From contig JBFXDD010000022.1 of the NCBI GenBank assembly GCA_050181465.1, forward strand, positions 24,956 through 88,955: DNA of 64,000 bases. Reading direction: 5' to 3'. This stretch comes from JACRLW01 sp050181465 (GTDB lineage Bacteria; Planctomycetota; UBA1135; UBA2386). Positions 7,476 through 16,554 of the stretch are shown one piece after another. A model generated the notes under the pieces. The model was given only the letters and a program-made list of their open reading frames with translations. It ran no database searches and was not told the origin of the DNA. The position numbers and the translations under genes are program-made. Position 1 is the stretch's first letter. Every line of letters begins with the position of its first letter.

Positions 7476-8584
7476 CGTCCGTTCAACTCCACCGTGCTCG
7501 AGACCAGCCGACCGCTCACGGTGCGAATGAGGACCTGCAGCATGCGGGCACCGGTGGGCGGCGACCACCGTGCACGCGCGAGCACCCGACCCGACGGCTC
7601 CTCCTCCTGCGAGAGCAGCAACTGGCTGACGAACTGCCCCTCGAGTTCGGCCGGCGCCGCGACACCATCGACGACGATGCTCGCCGATGCGATGCCTTCG
7701 CGGGCGAACACGTCGATGTTCCAATCCGCGCGGTCGCGACTGACTTCGATCTCCACGCCGAGATTCTCGGCGATATCGCGACGGCAAGCCAGTCCTTTGA
7801 GTTCTCGCGCCATGGATCCCAAGAGCCGAGCAATGGTGGGCTCGCGAAGGCTCTCTACGATCGACTCACCGTCGCTGGCCACCCAGAACGGCGGCACGAG
7901 AACGGATTGAAGGAGGCCGACGAAATCCGTTCGTTCGAGCAGCGACAACTCGACGATCGCCCCCGAGCCGATCGAGCGATGGAGTAGCCGACCCTCTTCG
8001 GCGTCGAAGAGACTGGACTCGAGCACGGCGCGCGACTCGTAGGTGTGATCCGACACCAAGACCCCGAGACCGACCAGCAGCCAGGTCGCCGCGGTCAACG
8101 GCCACCGCTCGTTGATTCCATAGTCCTCGATGCCGCCGTCCACCACCCGGTGCAGGACGAGGACGAAGTCGTGGCCGCCTTTCCGCGCGCGGGCAAGCAG
8201 GGCCGCGACGCGTGGGTCACTCAGTGGAAGGCCATCGCGAACCGAACCGAGTTCGAGCCATAGACGGGCATCCTCGTTCGCCATGGGCTCCACCGCGACA
8301 CGTGTGAACACTCGCGTCGATCGCAGTGCGGTCGCCAACTCGTCATGAGTGATGAGGATCGCCCCGGACGCCGCAGGGAACGTGCTCGCCAGGGGATTCG
8401 ACGAACCCGCCGAAGGACTCGAACTCTCGACGACGGCGCCGCCCACGACCAAGACCGAGTACGGCAACGACGGCTGCTCGACGAGGGGATCACCTTCCTG
8501 GCCGGAGAACCAACTGCAAGACGTCAGGACCGCAAGACACGCGGCCGCGCTACCGAGCGATCGAGTTCGAGACGACGATCTCAT
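7472..8584 (-). CDS. Lipoprotein of unknown function in a kinase-phosphatase operon
   Basis: 370 residues from ATG 8584. A Ser/Arg-rich start leads to AACLAVLTSC, a clear lipobox. The body begins SWFSGQEGDPLVEQPS and has motifs reminiscent of secreted lipoproteins that report a computed attribute: ATALRSTRVFTRV, DFVLVLHRVVDGGIEDYG, and a hydrophobic strand AATWLLVGLGVLVSDH. I do not recognise a named family. It sits between the transmembrane kinase and the PP2C phosphatase with 4-nt overlaps on both sides, so it may be the periplasmic partner or sensor of that system. That role is inferred from position only. Confidence 0.78.
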   Translation of the reverse strand: MRSSSRTRSLGSAAACLAVLTSCSWFSGQEGDPLVEQPSLPYSVLVVGGAVVESSSPSAGSSNPLASTFPAASGAILITHDELATALRSTRVFTRVAVEPMANEDARLWLELGSVRDGLPLSDPRVAALLARARKGGHDFVLVLHRVVDGGIEDYGINERWPLTAATWLLVGLGVLVSDHTYESRAVLESSLFDAEEGRLLHRSIGSGAIVELSLLERTDFVGLLQSVLVPPFWVASDGESIVESLREPTIARLLGSMARELKGLACRRDIAENLGVEIEVSRDRADWNIDVFAREGIASASIVVDGVAAPAELEGQFVSQLLLSQEEEPSGRVLARARWSPPTGARMLQVLIRTVSGRLVSSTVELNGR

Positions 8585-11500
8585 CGCGCGCGCATCCTCC
8601 GCACGAATGCCGCCCCGGCACCGACCCGAAATCCGATCCATGCCAAGTGCGGATCCTTCGAACCAGGGAGGAGTCCTGCCCCGTCGCGACGCAGTTGGAG
8701 TTCCCGGACCACTCCGACGAATTCGGGACTGACGCGCGCGTCGGCTTCGAGGAAGCCACCGATCTCCACGGCAGAGATGCCGCGGACGATGCCGCGCGCC
8801 GCGGCACCGCGCGTCGTCCGTGGAGCCGCTTCGAACGTGGCTCGTGCCTGCTCGAGAAGTCGCGGATAGTCGCTGCGTACGTCCGGGCTCGCGGCGACCG
8901 ATGAACCCGCAACGACGACGAACTCGGGATCCAGGACCCATTCGCGGACGCCGCAATCCAGCCCGAAGATTCGATCGCCCAAGTCGGAGACGACGAAGTC
9001 ACCCACCCGTTCGCAGTCCGACTTCGTCCACGGCCACGGGCCGTTCCTCCCGGGTTGCATCGCGGAACGCAAGGGTTCGGCGAACAAGCCTGGCCCGCGC
9101 AGCGCAGAGGCATAACGCACCGGTACGACGGGAACGGCACTGCCGAACCCAGCGACCTCGAGCTCGATGCCGAGCGGTAGCCGCAGGACTCTCGGATCGC
9201 CGAAGCACCATTGGCTGAGCAGCGCGATGACGGTCCATGCCTGGTAGCAGTCGACTCCGACGATCGCCTGCTCGTCGTCCGCCGGCCAGTCCGCATGCGG
9301 CTCCAGACCGGCGCGATCGAGCCGACGCTCTCCCAGCGGGTCGCCGACGGCGATCAGAGTCCTTCGGTCGGCGATCGGGAGTCGCAGGGCGCGCGGTAAC
9401 GCGTGATCCAGGACGGCCCGATACTGCGCGGCGGTGAACTCGGAATCCTGGACGAAGACGTCCGAGACGTTGCGAACCTCCGTCGGCGGACTGAGACGAA
9501 AGAGCGCGCGTCCACGAGCATCCTGCGGCACGAGATCGGGAACGACGGCACCCGGCCCGGGACCGGGCACCGGCACGAGTGTCAGCTTTGCGAGGGCCGC
9601 GGGCAGATCACTGCACCAATCGGCGAGAGACGATGATCTCAGCGTCGTGCGGATCGTGCGCACATCGATGGGGATCTCAAAGGTTCCGGCGGGCGTGAGA
9701 ACCCGCGCTACCAACCGGCCGCTCAGACCCTCTCCGTAACGTCGGCCGTCCACGTCGACCAGGCCGGTGCCGGCCGCGGCGACGTCGAATGGAACCTCGA
9801 AGGCCAAGGTCTGCTGTTCGTCGTTGGTCGGCGCGACGGCGACCGGTGCGATGCGTCGCTCGCCGATCACCAGTCGCCAGGCGAACTCACCCGCGGGCGG
9901 CAGGTCCGCGGTCAGAGCGACCCGCAGCGGCTGCGCATACTCGAGATCGAACACCGGTCGATTCGCGCGCACCGGCGCATCGTGAGCGAAGAACCGCAAC
10001 ACGCTGACCGGTCCAGGGCCGGCCGGATACTCCATGTCGCCGATGCTCAGAGTCAGAGGGCGCCCGAGCAGGTCCTCGACCTCGAGAAGGATCTCGTTCC
10101 AACCGCGTGCGATCGCGACCGGAAAGAGCAGTGGGTCCAAGGCTCCGCGATCGGCAGAGAGTTCGCGCGCGACGAGAGTGCCGGCGACCCGCGTCCACAC
10201 GCGCCCGCGAACGAGACGAAGATCGCTGGGTGACAGTTGCCAGCCCGCGCCTTGTCGCACCGTGGCACCTTGGATCTCGAGCACCGCACGCTCGACGAGA
10301 TCGGGCAAGAACACCGCATCTGCACCGGCCGGCAAGTGCAGTTGCGGCGGCAAAGTCGACACCAGTACCGACCGCGGGGCCAAGCTGCGGCGCGCGGAAG
10401 TTCGGGTCTCGACGAGTTCGATGGTCAAGCTCCATTCGCCGCCTTCGATCGAGTCGACATGGAGTCTCGCATGACCGGGGCGTGCGTCGATCACCGCCAT
10501 GGCGAGTTGTCGACCGTCCGCTCGCGCGAGCGTGGCGCTCACCGGTTCGTAGAGCGGAGCCGTGGCGAGTTGGAGCGACCACGGACCGCCGGACGCGACG
10601 AAGCCGTCGCCGAAACCGACGACGTGCGCCGGATCGTTCGGCTCACCGATCAGCGGTCGGATCTCTTCTCGCGGATCTGCACTCTGGAATTCGAGTCCCT
10701 CTTCCCTCGTCGCGCTGCGATTGCCGACCGGATCGACCAGATGAAATCGCCACACGCCAGCAGCCGGCAACGATCCGTCCGCGTTCGTCGGCAAGAGCAC
10801 GTCGAAGCGATCGACGCTCGCCTCCTGGTCCGCCGCGATCCGCAGCTCTCGCTCCGTAGCTTCGCCGGGTGCCGTCGCGAAGAAGCGAACCCCGGTCTCT
10901 CGCGGTGCCAGTCGGACGCGAAGTCGAGCGCCGTCCGCACTCATGATCACCAGTGCGCCGCCACCGGGCGCTCCGACCTCCAGGAGTTTGGGAGCGGCGA
11001 GATCCAGTCCCTCGAAGCCGAGTGGTTCGCTGCGCGCCTCATTTCCAGCGCGATCACGCGCCACGATCCACATGGAACCCGAACCGTGTCCGAGTGGATC
11101 GGCGAAGGCTTCCCCGAGCAGTTCCGACAACGTCCGCGGCGACGAATCGAGCTCGGCCGCGTTCAACGGGATCGTCGCGGGAGCCCGACTCGCCCGCGCA
11201 AACTCGAGATGGAGGCGTGAAGTCGCGACTTGCTCGTCCTCGATCGTCAGCACGACGCGATCCGAGCCGCAGAGGCTCTGGCCCGGTTCGCGGACCGAGT
11301 CGAGCGCGATGGACACGCGCGGGGGCGAGTCGTCCAACAAGATCCGCGCCCTGCCCAGGCTCTGCGCGGCGCCTACGCGAAACTCCAGGTCCATCGCGCT
11401 GTCGACGGCGAGCGACTTCAAGCGACGCACGAGTTCGGACGCCTCCGCCCGCCATCGATACTCATCAGCACTCCCGGTCCACCATTCCGCAAGCGGGATA

Positions 11501-12744
11501 TCCGCCACCTGCCTGCCGTCAAGCGAGACCAGCAGGCGCAGTCGATCGAACACGCCCCCGGTGAGCGTGAATCGATCGGCGAGCAGCGCACTCGTGCGCA
11601 GCACTTGAGCACTCCGCTCGGCTTGGGCCGAGAGCCGCAAGGCGCCACCGTCGGCGACGCGAAGTGAAGTAGCCACGCTGCGCGGCAAGAACGCGACGAG
11701 CAGCGCCACGACCGCGGCGAAGGCCGCGACCACGGCGACGACCTCCAACCATCCTCGACGCACGTGGCGCAGTCTCTCGAGCGCCTGAACCACGGCCGTC
11801 GCAGTCGGCGGCCGCTCGGCCGGTTCGTAGGCGAGCAGCTTCTCGATGAGGCGGGACAACCCCCGCGGACAGTCCTGCTGCGGGCGCAGCGGGATCAACC
11901 GACCTTCCAGCGTCTCGCGCGCATACTCCGCGCGCGAGTTGCCGCGCACCGGCAGCGAATCGGAGAGCGCCTCGTAGAGAATCACGCCCAGGCTGTAGAG
12001 ATCCGCGCGGCCGTCCACATCGCGGCCGGCGAGGTGTTCGGGCGCACTGTAGGGCGGCGTTGCGAAGCCAGCGTGATCGAGGAGGTGGTCGCTGGCGAGG
12101 GCAGCCGTCGTGCGTGTCGGCGCCGGGGTGATCGCGAGCCCGAAGTCGAGGATCTTGGTCGCAAGGCGACCTTCGCGCACGAACACCATCACGTTGCGCG
12201 GCGAGAGATCACGGTGCACGACTCCCGCCGAGTGTGCCGCCGCCATGGCGCGCGCGATCTGCGCTCCGAGGTCGATGAGCGGTGGCGCGGACAGCGGGCC
12301 TTCCGTCGCGAGAAACTCGGCGAGCGTCCGACCCTCGACGAACTCCACGGCGATGTAGACCGATCCGTCGACTGCGGCACCGACGTCCAGCACTCGTGCG
12401 CAACCTTCGTGCACCACGCGTCCCGCCTTGCGCGCCTCCGCGAGGAACCAGGTGCGAAACTCCGGTCGCGACGACCACCGTGGGTGCAGGACCTTGAGCG
12501 CGACCTGGATGAGGGAGACTTCGTGCACCGCGCGATAGACGGCTCCGATCCCGCCACGGCCGAGCATGCCGACGATGCGGTACTTGCCGTCGATCACTCG
12601 CCCGAGCAGTGGGCTCGGGCTGTCCTCGTCGCCGCGGCGAAGCGGGAAGAGCACCCGACTGGTCGCGACCATGGGCGCCCCGCAGTGCGCGCATTCCCGC
12701 TGCTCTGCGTCCGTGACACCTTCGCAGGAGAGGCAGATCTTCAT
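8581..12744 (-). CDS. Transmembrane Ser/Thr protein kinase with N-terminal zinc ribbon and FGE-like C-terminal domain
   Basis: 1387 residues. A zinc ribbon (Cys4, Cys7, Cys18, Cys21) precedes a complete Hanks-type kinase at about 55-325: GRGGIGAVY loop, Lys84, His177-Arg178-Asp179, Asn184, Asp200-Phe-Gly, and the APE-like SAPEH. One helix near 333-353 carries an extracytoplasmic part of about 1000 residues made of beta-rich repeats. The last 240 residues resemble the FGE-sulfatase fold (WCFGDPRVLRLPLGIELE, GLDCGVREWVLD, WIGFRV). It is probably a signalling receptor that phosphorylates cytoplasmic proteins, opposed by the PP2C encoded two genes downstream. A fusion this long suggests ligand sensing by the outer part, which is an inference. 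Confidence 0.93.
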   Translation of the reverse strand: MKICLSCEGVTDAEQRECAHCGAPMVATSRVLFPLRRGDEDSPSPLLGRVIDGKYRIVGMLGRGGIGAVYRAVHEVSLIQVALKVLHPRWSSRPEFRTWFLAEARKAGRVVHEGCARVLDVGAAVDGSVYIAVEFVEGRTLAEFLATEGPLSAPPLIDLGAQIARAMAAAHSAGVVHRDLSPRNVMVFVREGRLATKILDFGLAITPAPTRTTAALASDHLLDHAGFATPPYSAPEHLAGRDVDGRADLYSLGVILYEALSDSLPVRGNSRAEYARETLEGRLIPLRPQQDCPRGLSRLIEKLLAYEPAERPPTATAVVQALERLRHVRRGWLEVVAVVAAFAAVVALLVAFLPRSVATSLRVADGGALRLSAQAERSAQVLRTSALLADRFTLTGGVFDRLRLLVSLDGRQVADIPLAEWWTGSADEYRWRAEASELVRRLKSLAVDSAMDLEFRVGAAQSLGRARILLDDSPPRVSIALDSVREPGQSLCGSDRVVLTIEDEQVATSRLHLEFARASRAPATIPLNAAELDSSPRTLSELLGEAFADPLGHGSGSMWIVARDRAGNEARSEPLGFEGLDLAAPKLLEVGAPGGGALVIMSADGARLRVRLAPRETGVRFFATAPGEATERELRIAADQEASVDRFDVLLPTNADGSLPAAGVWRFHLVDPVGNRSATREEGLEFQSADPREEIRPLIGEPNDPAHVVGFGDGFVASGGPWSLQLATAPLYEPVSATLARADGRQLAMAVIDARPGHARLHVDSIEGGEWSLTIELVETRTSARRSLAPRSVLVSTLPPQLHLPAGADAVFLPDLVERAVLEIQGATVRQGAGWQLSPSDLRLVRGRVWTRVAGTLVARELSADRGALDPLLFPVAIARGWNEILLEVEDLLGRPLTLSIGDMEYPAGPGPVSVLRFFAHDAPVRANRPVFDLEYAQPLRVALTADLPPAGEFAWRLVIGERRIAPVAVAPTNDEQQTLAFEVPFDVAAAGTGLVDVDGRRYGEGLSGRLVARVLTPAGTFEIPIDVRTIRTTLRSSSLADWCSDLPAALAKLTLVPVPGPGPGAVVPDLVPQDARGRALFRLSPPTEVRNVSDVFVQDSEFTAAQYRAVLDHALPRALRLPIADRRTLIAVGDPLGERRLDRAGLEPHADWPADDEQAIVGVDCYQAWTVIALLSQWCFGDPRVLRLPLGIELEVAGFGSAVPVVPVRYASALRGPGLFAEPLRSAMQPGRNGPWPWTKSDCERVGDFVVSDLGDRIFGLDCGVREWVLDPEFVVVAGSSVAASPDVRSDYPRLLEQARATFEAAPRTTRGAAARGIVRGISAVEIGGFLEADARVSPEFVGVVRELQLRRDGAGLLPGSKDPHLAWIGFRVGAGAAFVRRMRAR

Positions 12745-12796
12745 GCCATCCGGCGCGGGAACTCGGCCCGAGAGAGGTTCACGAGCCGGATCCAGC

Positions 12797-13732
12797 TCAT
12801 CCGCCGGATGTTACCAAGTACTGCTCCCAGAGATTGAGCAACCGAAGATCCCCGGAGTCCACGCCGATCAAGCCCGGATGACGCGCCAGGATGCGCTCCA
12901 GGATCTTGCGCCGCGTCTCCACTTCCACGGCGCCGCCATGCCGACGAGCGAGGCCGTGCTGGAACCAAGCCACCGCGTCGTCACGGCGGGCCAAGCCGAC
13001 GAGCACGCGGGAGTGCCGAGGGTCCGCGACGTACTCGTAGTCGACGTTGCGGGCATCGATCGCGACCAAGCGCGGTAGATCGGCGGCGTCCGCAGCGACC
13101 TGCGCCATCCATTCCTCGGCGACCGCGCAGGCCGCGAGGATGCGCCGATCGGTCGCGATCGCGCCCGAGCGGAGGCTTGCGGAATCGAAGGGGATCGGCG
13201 AGGGCGAGACGACGATCTGCGGCAGGCTCGCCAGATCGCCGAGTCGCACCGGCAGGGCGCGCCCCTCACTGTCGAACGCCACCGTCCCGCGACGAGTCCC
13301 GTCTTCGACCACCAGTCTCGCCACCGGTCGTCGCAACTCGAGGCCGAGCCGCAAGCGGTCCGGAAACGCTCGCTCGAGACGCGCGGCGGCGACCCAGGCA
13401 CTCGCCGCAATCCGATCCCGCACCGCTTCCAACGCGGCGTCGTCCATCAGGGCTTCCTCGCCCCGCAGGCGCGGCTCCAAATCGGCGAGAAGCGCAATCA
13501 GCAGTTCGCCGCGGGCCCAACTCGGCAGTGACCGCGCGACCAGTCGATCCAAGGCGACGCTCGGGCCCCGCTGCGCTGCCGCAGCAAACTGGGTCGGCCA
13601 GCGCGCCTCCAAGACTCGCCACGCACGAGGACCGACGACGACCACGCAGCCGAGGAAGGCCGCGATCACGACGACGCGCACGACCCAGGCGGATGCGACT
13701 CCATCACGACTGGGTTCGCGGCTCTTGGACAT
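12797..13732 (-). CDS. FtsQ-like single-pass membrane protein with POTRA-type domain
   Basis: 311 residues from ATG 13732. A short cytoplasmic head (SKSREPSRDGV) is followed by one hydrophobic helix (VVRVVVIAAFLGCVVVVG). Residues about 95-145 show the FtsQ/POTRA pattern: ALEAVRDRIAASAWVAAARL, then ERAFPDRLRLGLELRRPVAR, as in the family 'V..a.V.R.wPd.l.v.v.ErrPvA'. The C-terminal part (IDARNVDYEYVADPRHSRVLVGL) fits the FtsQ beta domain. It would act on the outer face of the inner membrane in division. No other division-cluster gene is nearby, so a different POTRA role is possible. Confidence 0.6.
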   Translation of the reverse strand: MSKSREPSRDGVASAWVVRVVVIAAFLGCVVVVGPRAWRVLEARWPTQFAAAAQRGPSVALDRLVARSLPSWARGELLIALLADLEPRLRGEEALMDDAALEAVRDRIAASAWVAAARLERAFPDRLRLGLELRRPVARLVVEDGTRRGTVAFDSEGRALPVRLGDLASLPQIVVSPSPIPFDSASLRSGAIATDRRILAACAVAEEWMAQVAADAADLPRLVAIDARNVDYEYVADPRHSRVLVGLARRDDAVAWFQHGLARRHGGAVEVETRRKILERILARHPGLIGVDSGDLRLLNLWEQYLVTSGG

Positions 13733-13886
13733 GTAGGCGTCGGTCTGCCGAAGCGAGGAGATCTCAGGGAGTGCTCGCCGCCGCGAGCTCGTCGCAGCGG
13801 CTCCGGGGAACGACACCCACACCACAGAACTGCCGCCCCGCGAGGGGCCGCAGACTCAGCGGTGCGAGGTCTGCGATGCCGGGCCA

Positions 13887-13914
13887 GCGAGCCAGGACCA
13901 GCGAGCCAGGACCA
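13887..13914. repeat. Two tandem copies of a 14-bp unit
   Basis: GCGAGCCAGGACCA occurs twice in direct tandem (13887-13900 and 13901-13914) with a partial third start, GCGAAC. It lies in the 244-bp gap between the FtsQ-like gene and the small 13977 gene. I see no other feature in this gap. Confidence 0.6.
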
Positions 13915-13976
13915 GCGAACTGGACCCGCGAACTGGAGCAACGATGCCGCTGTGAGACGGCCCGATCCGGTTCCGC

Positions 13977-14234
13977 TCAGTTCAGTCGGGTGACGGCCGG
14001 CTTCTCGACCGGCTTGGCTGCCGCGTTTCCAGCGCCGCGGACACCGGCGTCGCGCTCGACGTCCTCGACGAAGATCTCGACCGTGTCGAGCAAGCTCTCG
14101 AAGAGCTCGCGATCCAAGGAGACTTCGGCCGACCCCTTGCTCGCGTCGAGCTCGTGCTCGAGCAGCCGGGCCAAAACCTTGAGCTGGGAGAGGTGACGGT
14201 GCACGAACTTCGTGCCGATTTCAGTCTTGTCCAT
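13977..14234 (-). CDS. Small conserved-looking helical protein, 85 residues
   Basis: It starts at ATG 14234 (MDKTEIGTKFVHRHLSQLKV) and continues as an amphipathic helical region (LARLLEHELDASKGSAEVSLDRELFESLLDTVEIFVEDVERD) with a low-complexity Ala/Lys/Pro tail. The acidic second half and heptad-like leucines suggest a helical bundle or protein-binding role. I do not recognise the family. The ORF can be opened further upstream to 14486, but the added sequence is Arg/Pro-rich and runs through the divergent promoter gap. It is divergent from the helicase gene, with 278 bp between the two starts. Confidence 0.6.
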   Translation of the reverse strand: MDKTEIGTKFVHRHLSQLKVLARLLEHELDASKGSAEVSLDRELFESLLDTVEIFVEDVERDAGVRGAGNAAAKPVEKPAVTRLN

Positions 14235-14512
14235 GAAGGCCTCAGAAGCAGTCGCGAGACCGGACGGCCAAGCACCGCGCGAGCGTCCCCGCGGGGCCGC
14301 CGCGCTCTCTCGAGCTGCGGATGCCTCGGTCCAGCGGGCACGAGCGCGCGTTTGGGAACAACCCAGGACGCCCGGATTTGGCCGCCACGGGGTGGGGTCT
14401 CGACAGGATCCGCACGTGGATCGAGCGCGGCCCTCGCCGTGGAAACCGAACCGGCCGGAGCATACCGTCGCCGAAGTCGGTTGCAATCGCGCGGTCGCGG
14501 CCGTCGTCGACC

Positions 14513-16537
14513 ATGCAGTTCAAGGGCTACACCCTCAACGACTTCCAAGTCGAAGCCGCGCGCGCCATCGAAGCGGGCGAGAACGTGCTCGTGTCCGCAC
14601 CGACCGGGGCCGGGAAGACCCTCGTGGCCGAGTTCGCGATCGATCGCGCACTCCGCCTCGGGCGCCGCGTGATCTACACCGCCCCGATCAAGGCGCTGAG
14701 CAACCAGAAGTTTCGCGACTTCCAGCAGGAAGGGCTCGACGTCGGGCTGTCGACCGGAGACCTCACGCTCGCCCCCGGGGCGCCGATCGTCATCATGACG
14801 ACCGAGATCTTCCGCAACGCGATCTTCGAGGACCCACACCGCTTCGACGATGTCGAGCACGTCATCTTCGACGAGATCCACTTCCTCGACGATCCGGAAC
14901 GCGGGACGGTCTGGGAAGAGAGCATCCTCTTTGCCCCCCCGCACGTCCGCTTCGTGGGGCTCTCCGCGACGATCAGCAACCTCGGCCAATTCGGCAAGTG
15001 GCTCGGTGAAGTCCGCCCGCAAGAATTGCGCGTGGTTCGCCACGACAAGCGCCCGGTACCGCTCGACCAGCAGTTGTTCCACGCCGACGCGGGGATGTTC
15101 AAACTGGCGCAGCGCAAGAAGGTGAGCCAGATCGTCAAGCGACTCCGCTCGGAAGAACGCGGTAGCTCCCATGGACGAGGCGCCGCTCGCGGTCGAGGTC
15201 ACGGCAGGGCCGGTCCCTCGCGCCGTGATCGCGGTGCTCCGCACCCGTCGCAACTGGTGCTGGATCACGTCTGCAAGCAGTCCCTGCTACCGGTGTTGTT
15301 CTTCTGCTTCTCGCGCAAGGAATGTGAGATCAAGGCCGAGCGCAACATGCACCGCCGGCTGCTCGACAACCGCGAACAGAAACGAATGGCGCAGCTCTTC
15401 GACGAGATCTGCGAGCGGTTCGAACTCGATCAGCGGACCGACGTGGCCTTGGGTCACATCAAAGAGCGCGCATTGCTGGGTGTCGGCTTCCACCATGCCG
15501 GGATGCTGCCGATCCACAAGGAAGTCGTCGAACGGCTGTTCACGTCGGGTCTGCTCCGCCTGCTGTTCACCACCGAGACCTTCGCGCTGGGAATCAACAT
15601 GCCGGCCCGCACGGTCATCTTCGACTCGCTGCGCAAGTTCGATGGCGTGACCTTCGACTACATGCCGGCTCGCGACTACATGCAGATGGCTGGACGCGCG
15701 GGGCGACAGGGCATCGATCGCGAGGGTTTGGTGATCTCGATCCTCGACGACGAAGCCCTGGCCGATGCGCCTCTGAGCGACATGTTCGGCGGCAAGGTGG
15801 AGCCGATCCAATCCCGCTTCAACCTCTCCTACTCGACGATCATCAACTTGTGGGATCGCCTGGGTGAAGGACTGCTCGACGCGTACGACCGCTCCTTCGC
15901 AGCGTTTCAGGCCGCGAGCGGCAGTCAGAAGAAGCGAGATCGAGCGCGCGGCCAAGCGCGCGCTGCGCTCAGGGCCCGCATCGCGGTGCTGGAGAAGGCC
16001 GGTTATCTCGACGTCGACGGCGCACTGCTCGATCGCGGCAAGATCGCGGAGCGAATCAACGGCTACGAGATCCAGGCCACCGAATTGTTGTTCGATGGGA
16101 TCCTCGACGACGTCGATCGGCCACAGATCGCCGCGATCTTCGCTGCGATCGTCCACGAGACACGTCGCGGCCAGGACAGTGCCGAAGGCCGTCGCGCGGT
16201 GCCTGGGCCGCTCACGCGCCGCGTGGAGAACGCCGTGCGGCGATTCCAGGCCATCGAAGTCCTCCACGGCTTCCGCTCCACGATCAAGTCACCTGATTTC
16301 GGCCTGTCGGCCGGCGTGCTCGCGTGGGCAGCGGGCGAATCGATGCGAAAGACCGAACGAATTGCCGGCTGTGACGGCGGCGACTTCGTCCGCACCCTGC
16401 GAATGGCAATCCAGATGATGCGACAGCTCAGTGCGGCACTCGGCGACGGCTACGCACTCGGCGACCGTCTCGAAGAAGCCATCGTGCTGGTCAACCGCGA
16501 CGAGGTCGACGCCAAGCGTCAGTTCGAACTCGGCTGA
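14513..16537 (+). CDS. Ski2/Mtr4-type DEAD-box RNA helicase
   Basis: 674 residues from ATG 14513. Superfamily 2 motifs: Q-like LNDFQVEAA, motif I SAPTGAGKTLVAEF, Ia IYTAPIKALSNQKF, II FDEIHFLDD (DEIH), III GLSATISN, then LFFCFSRKECE (IV), TTETFALGINMPA (V) and QMAGRAGRQG (VI). A C-terminal helical region (RRVENAVRRFQAIEVL...) follows, as in Ski2-like proteins. It probably unwinds structured RNA for decay or ribosome maturation. Residues encoded at about 15155-15245 are Arg/Gly-rich with poor codon usage, while the +1 frame there looks more protein-like, so a pair of compensating indels is suspected. It is convergent with nadK, 17 nt apart. Confidence 0.92.
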   Translation: MQFKGYTLNDFQVEAARAIEAGENVLVSAPTGAGKTLVAEFAIDRALRLGRRVIYTAPIKALSNQKFRDFQQEGLDVGLSTGDLTLAPGAPIVIMTTEIFRNAIFEDPHRFDDVEHVIFDEIHFLDDPERGTVWEESILFAPPHVRFVGLSATISNLGQFGKWLGEVRPQELRVVRHDKRPVPLDQQLFHADAGMFKLAQRKKVSQIVKRLRSEERGSSHGRGAARGRGHGRAGPSRRDRGAPHPSQLVLDHVCKQSLLPVLFFCFSRKECEIKAERNMHRRLLDNREQKRMAQLFDEICERFELDQRTDVALGHIKERALLGVGFHHAGMLPIHKEVVERLFTSGLLRLLFTTETFALGINMPARTVIFDSLRKFDGVTFDYMPARDYMQMAGRAGRQGIDREGLVISILDDEALADAPLSDMFGGKVEPIQSRFNLSYSTIINLWDRLGEGLLDAYDRSFAAFQAASGSQKKRDRARGQARAALRARIAVLEKAGYLDVDGALLDRGKIAERINGYEIQATELLFDGILDDVDRPQIAAIFAAIVHETRRGQDSAEGRRAVPGPLTRRVENAVRRFQAIEVLHGFRSTIKSPDFGLSAGVLAWAAGESMRKTERIAGCDGGDFVRTLRMAIQMMRQLSAALGDGYALGDRLEEAIVLVNRDEVDAKRQFELG

Positions 16538-16554
16538 GCGAGGCGGCGCTTCGC

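Noticed and set aside
554..12744. Formylglycine-generating enzyme activity for the FGE-like domains
   Set aside because: The fold is recognisable, but I could not see the catalytic Cys pair of true FGE, and no sulfatase gene is nearby.
13982..15268. Minus-strand ORF of 428 codons across the helicase start
   Set aside because: It overlaps the well-supported helicase and the small 13977 gene, and its sequence is Arg/Asp-rich without motifs.
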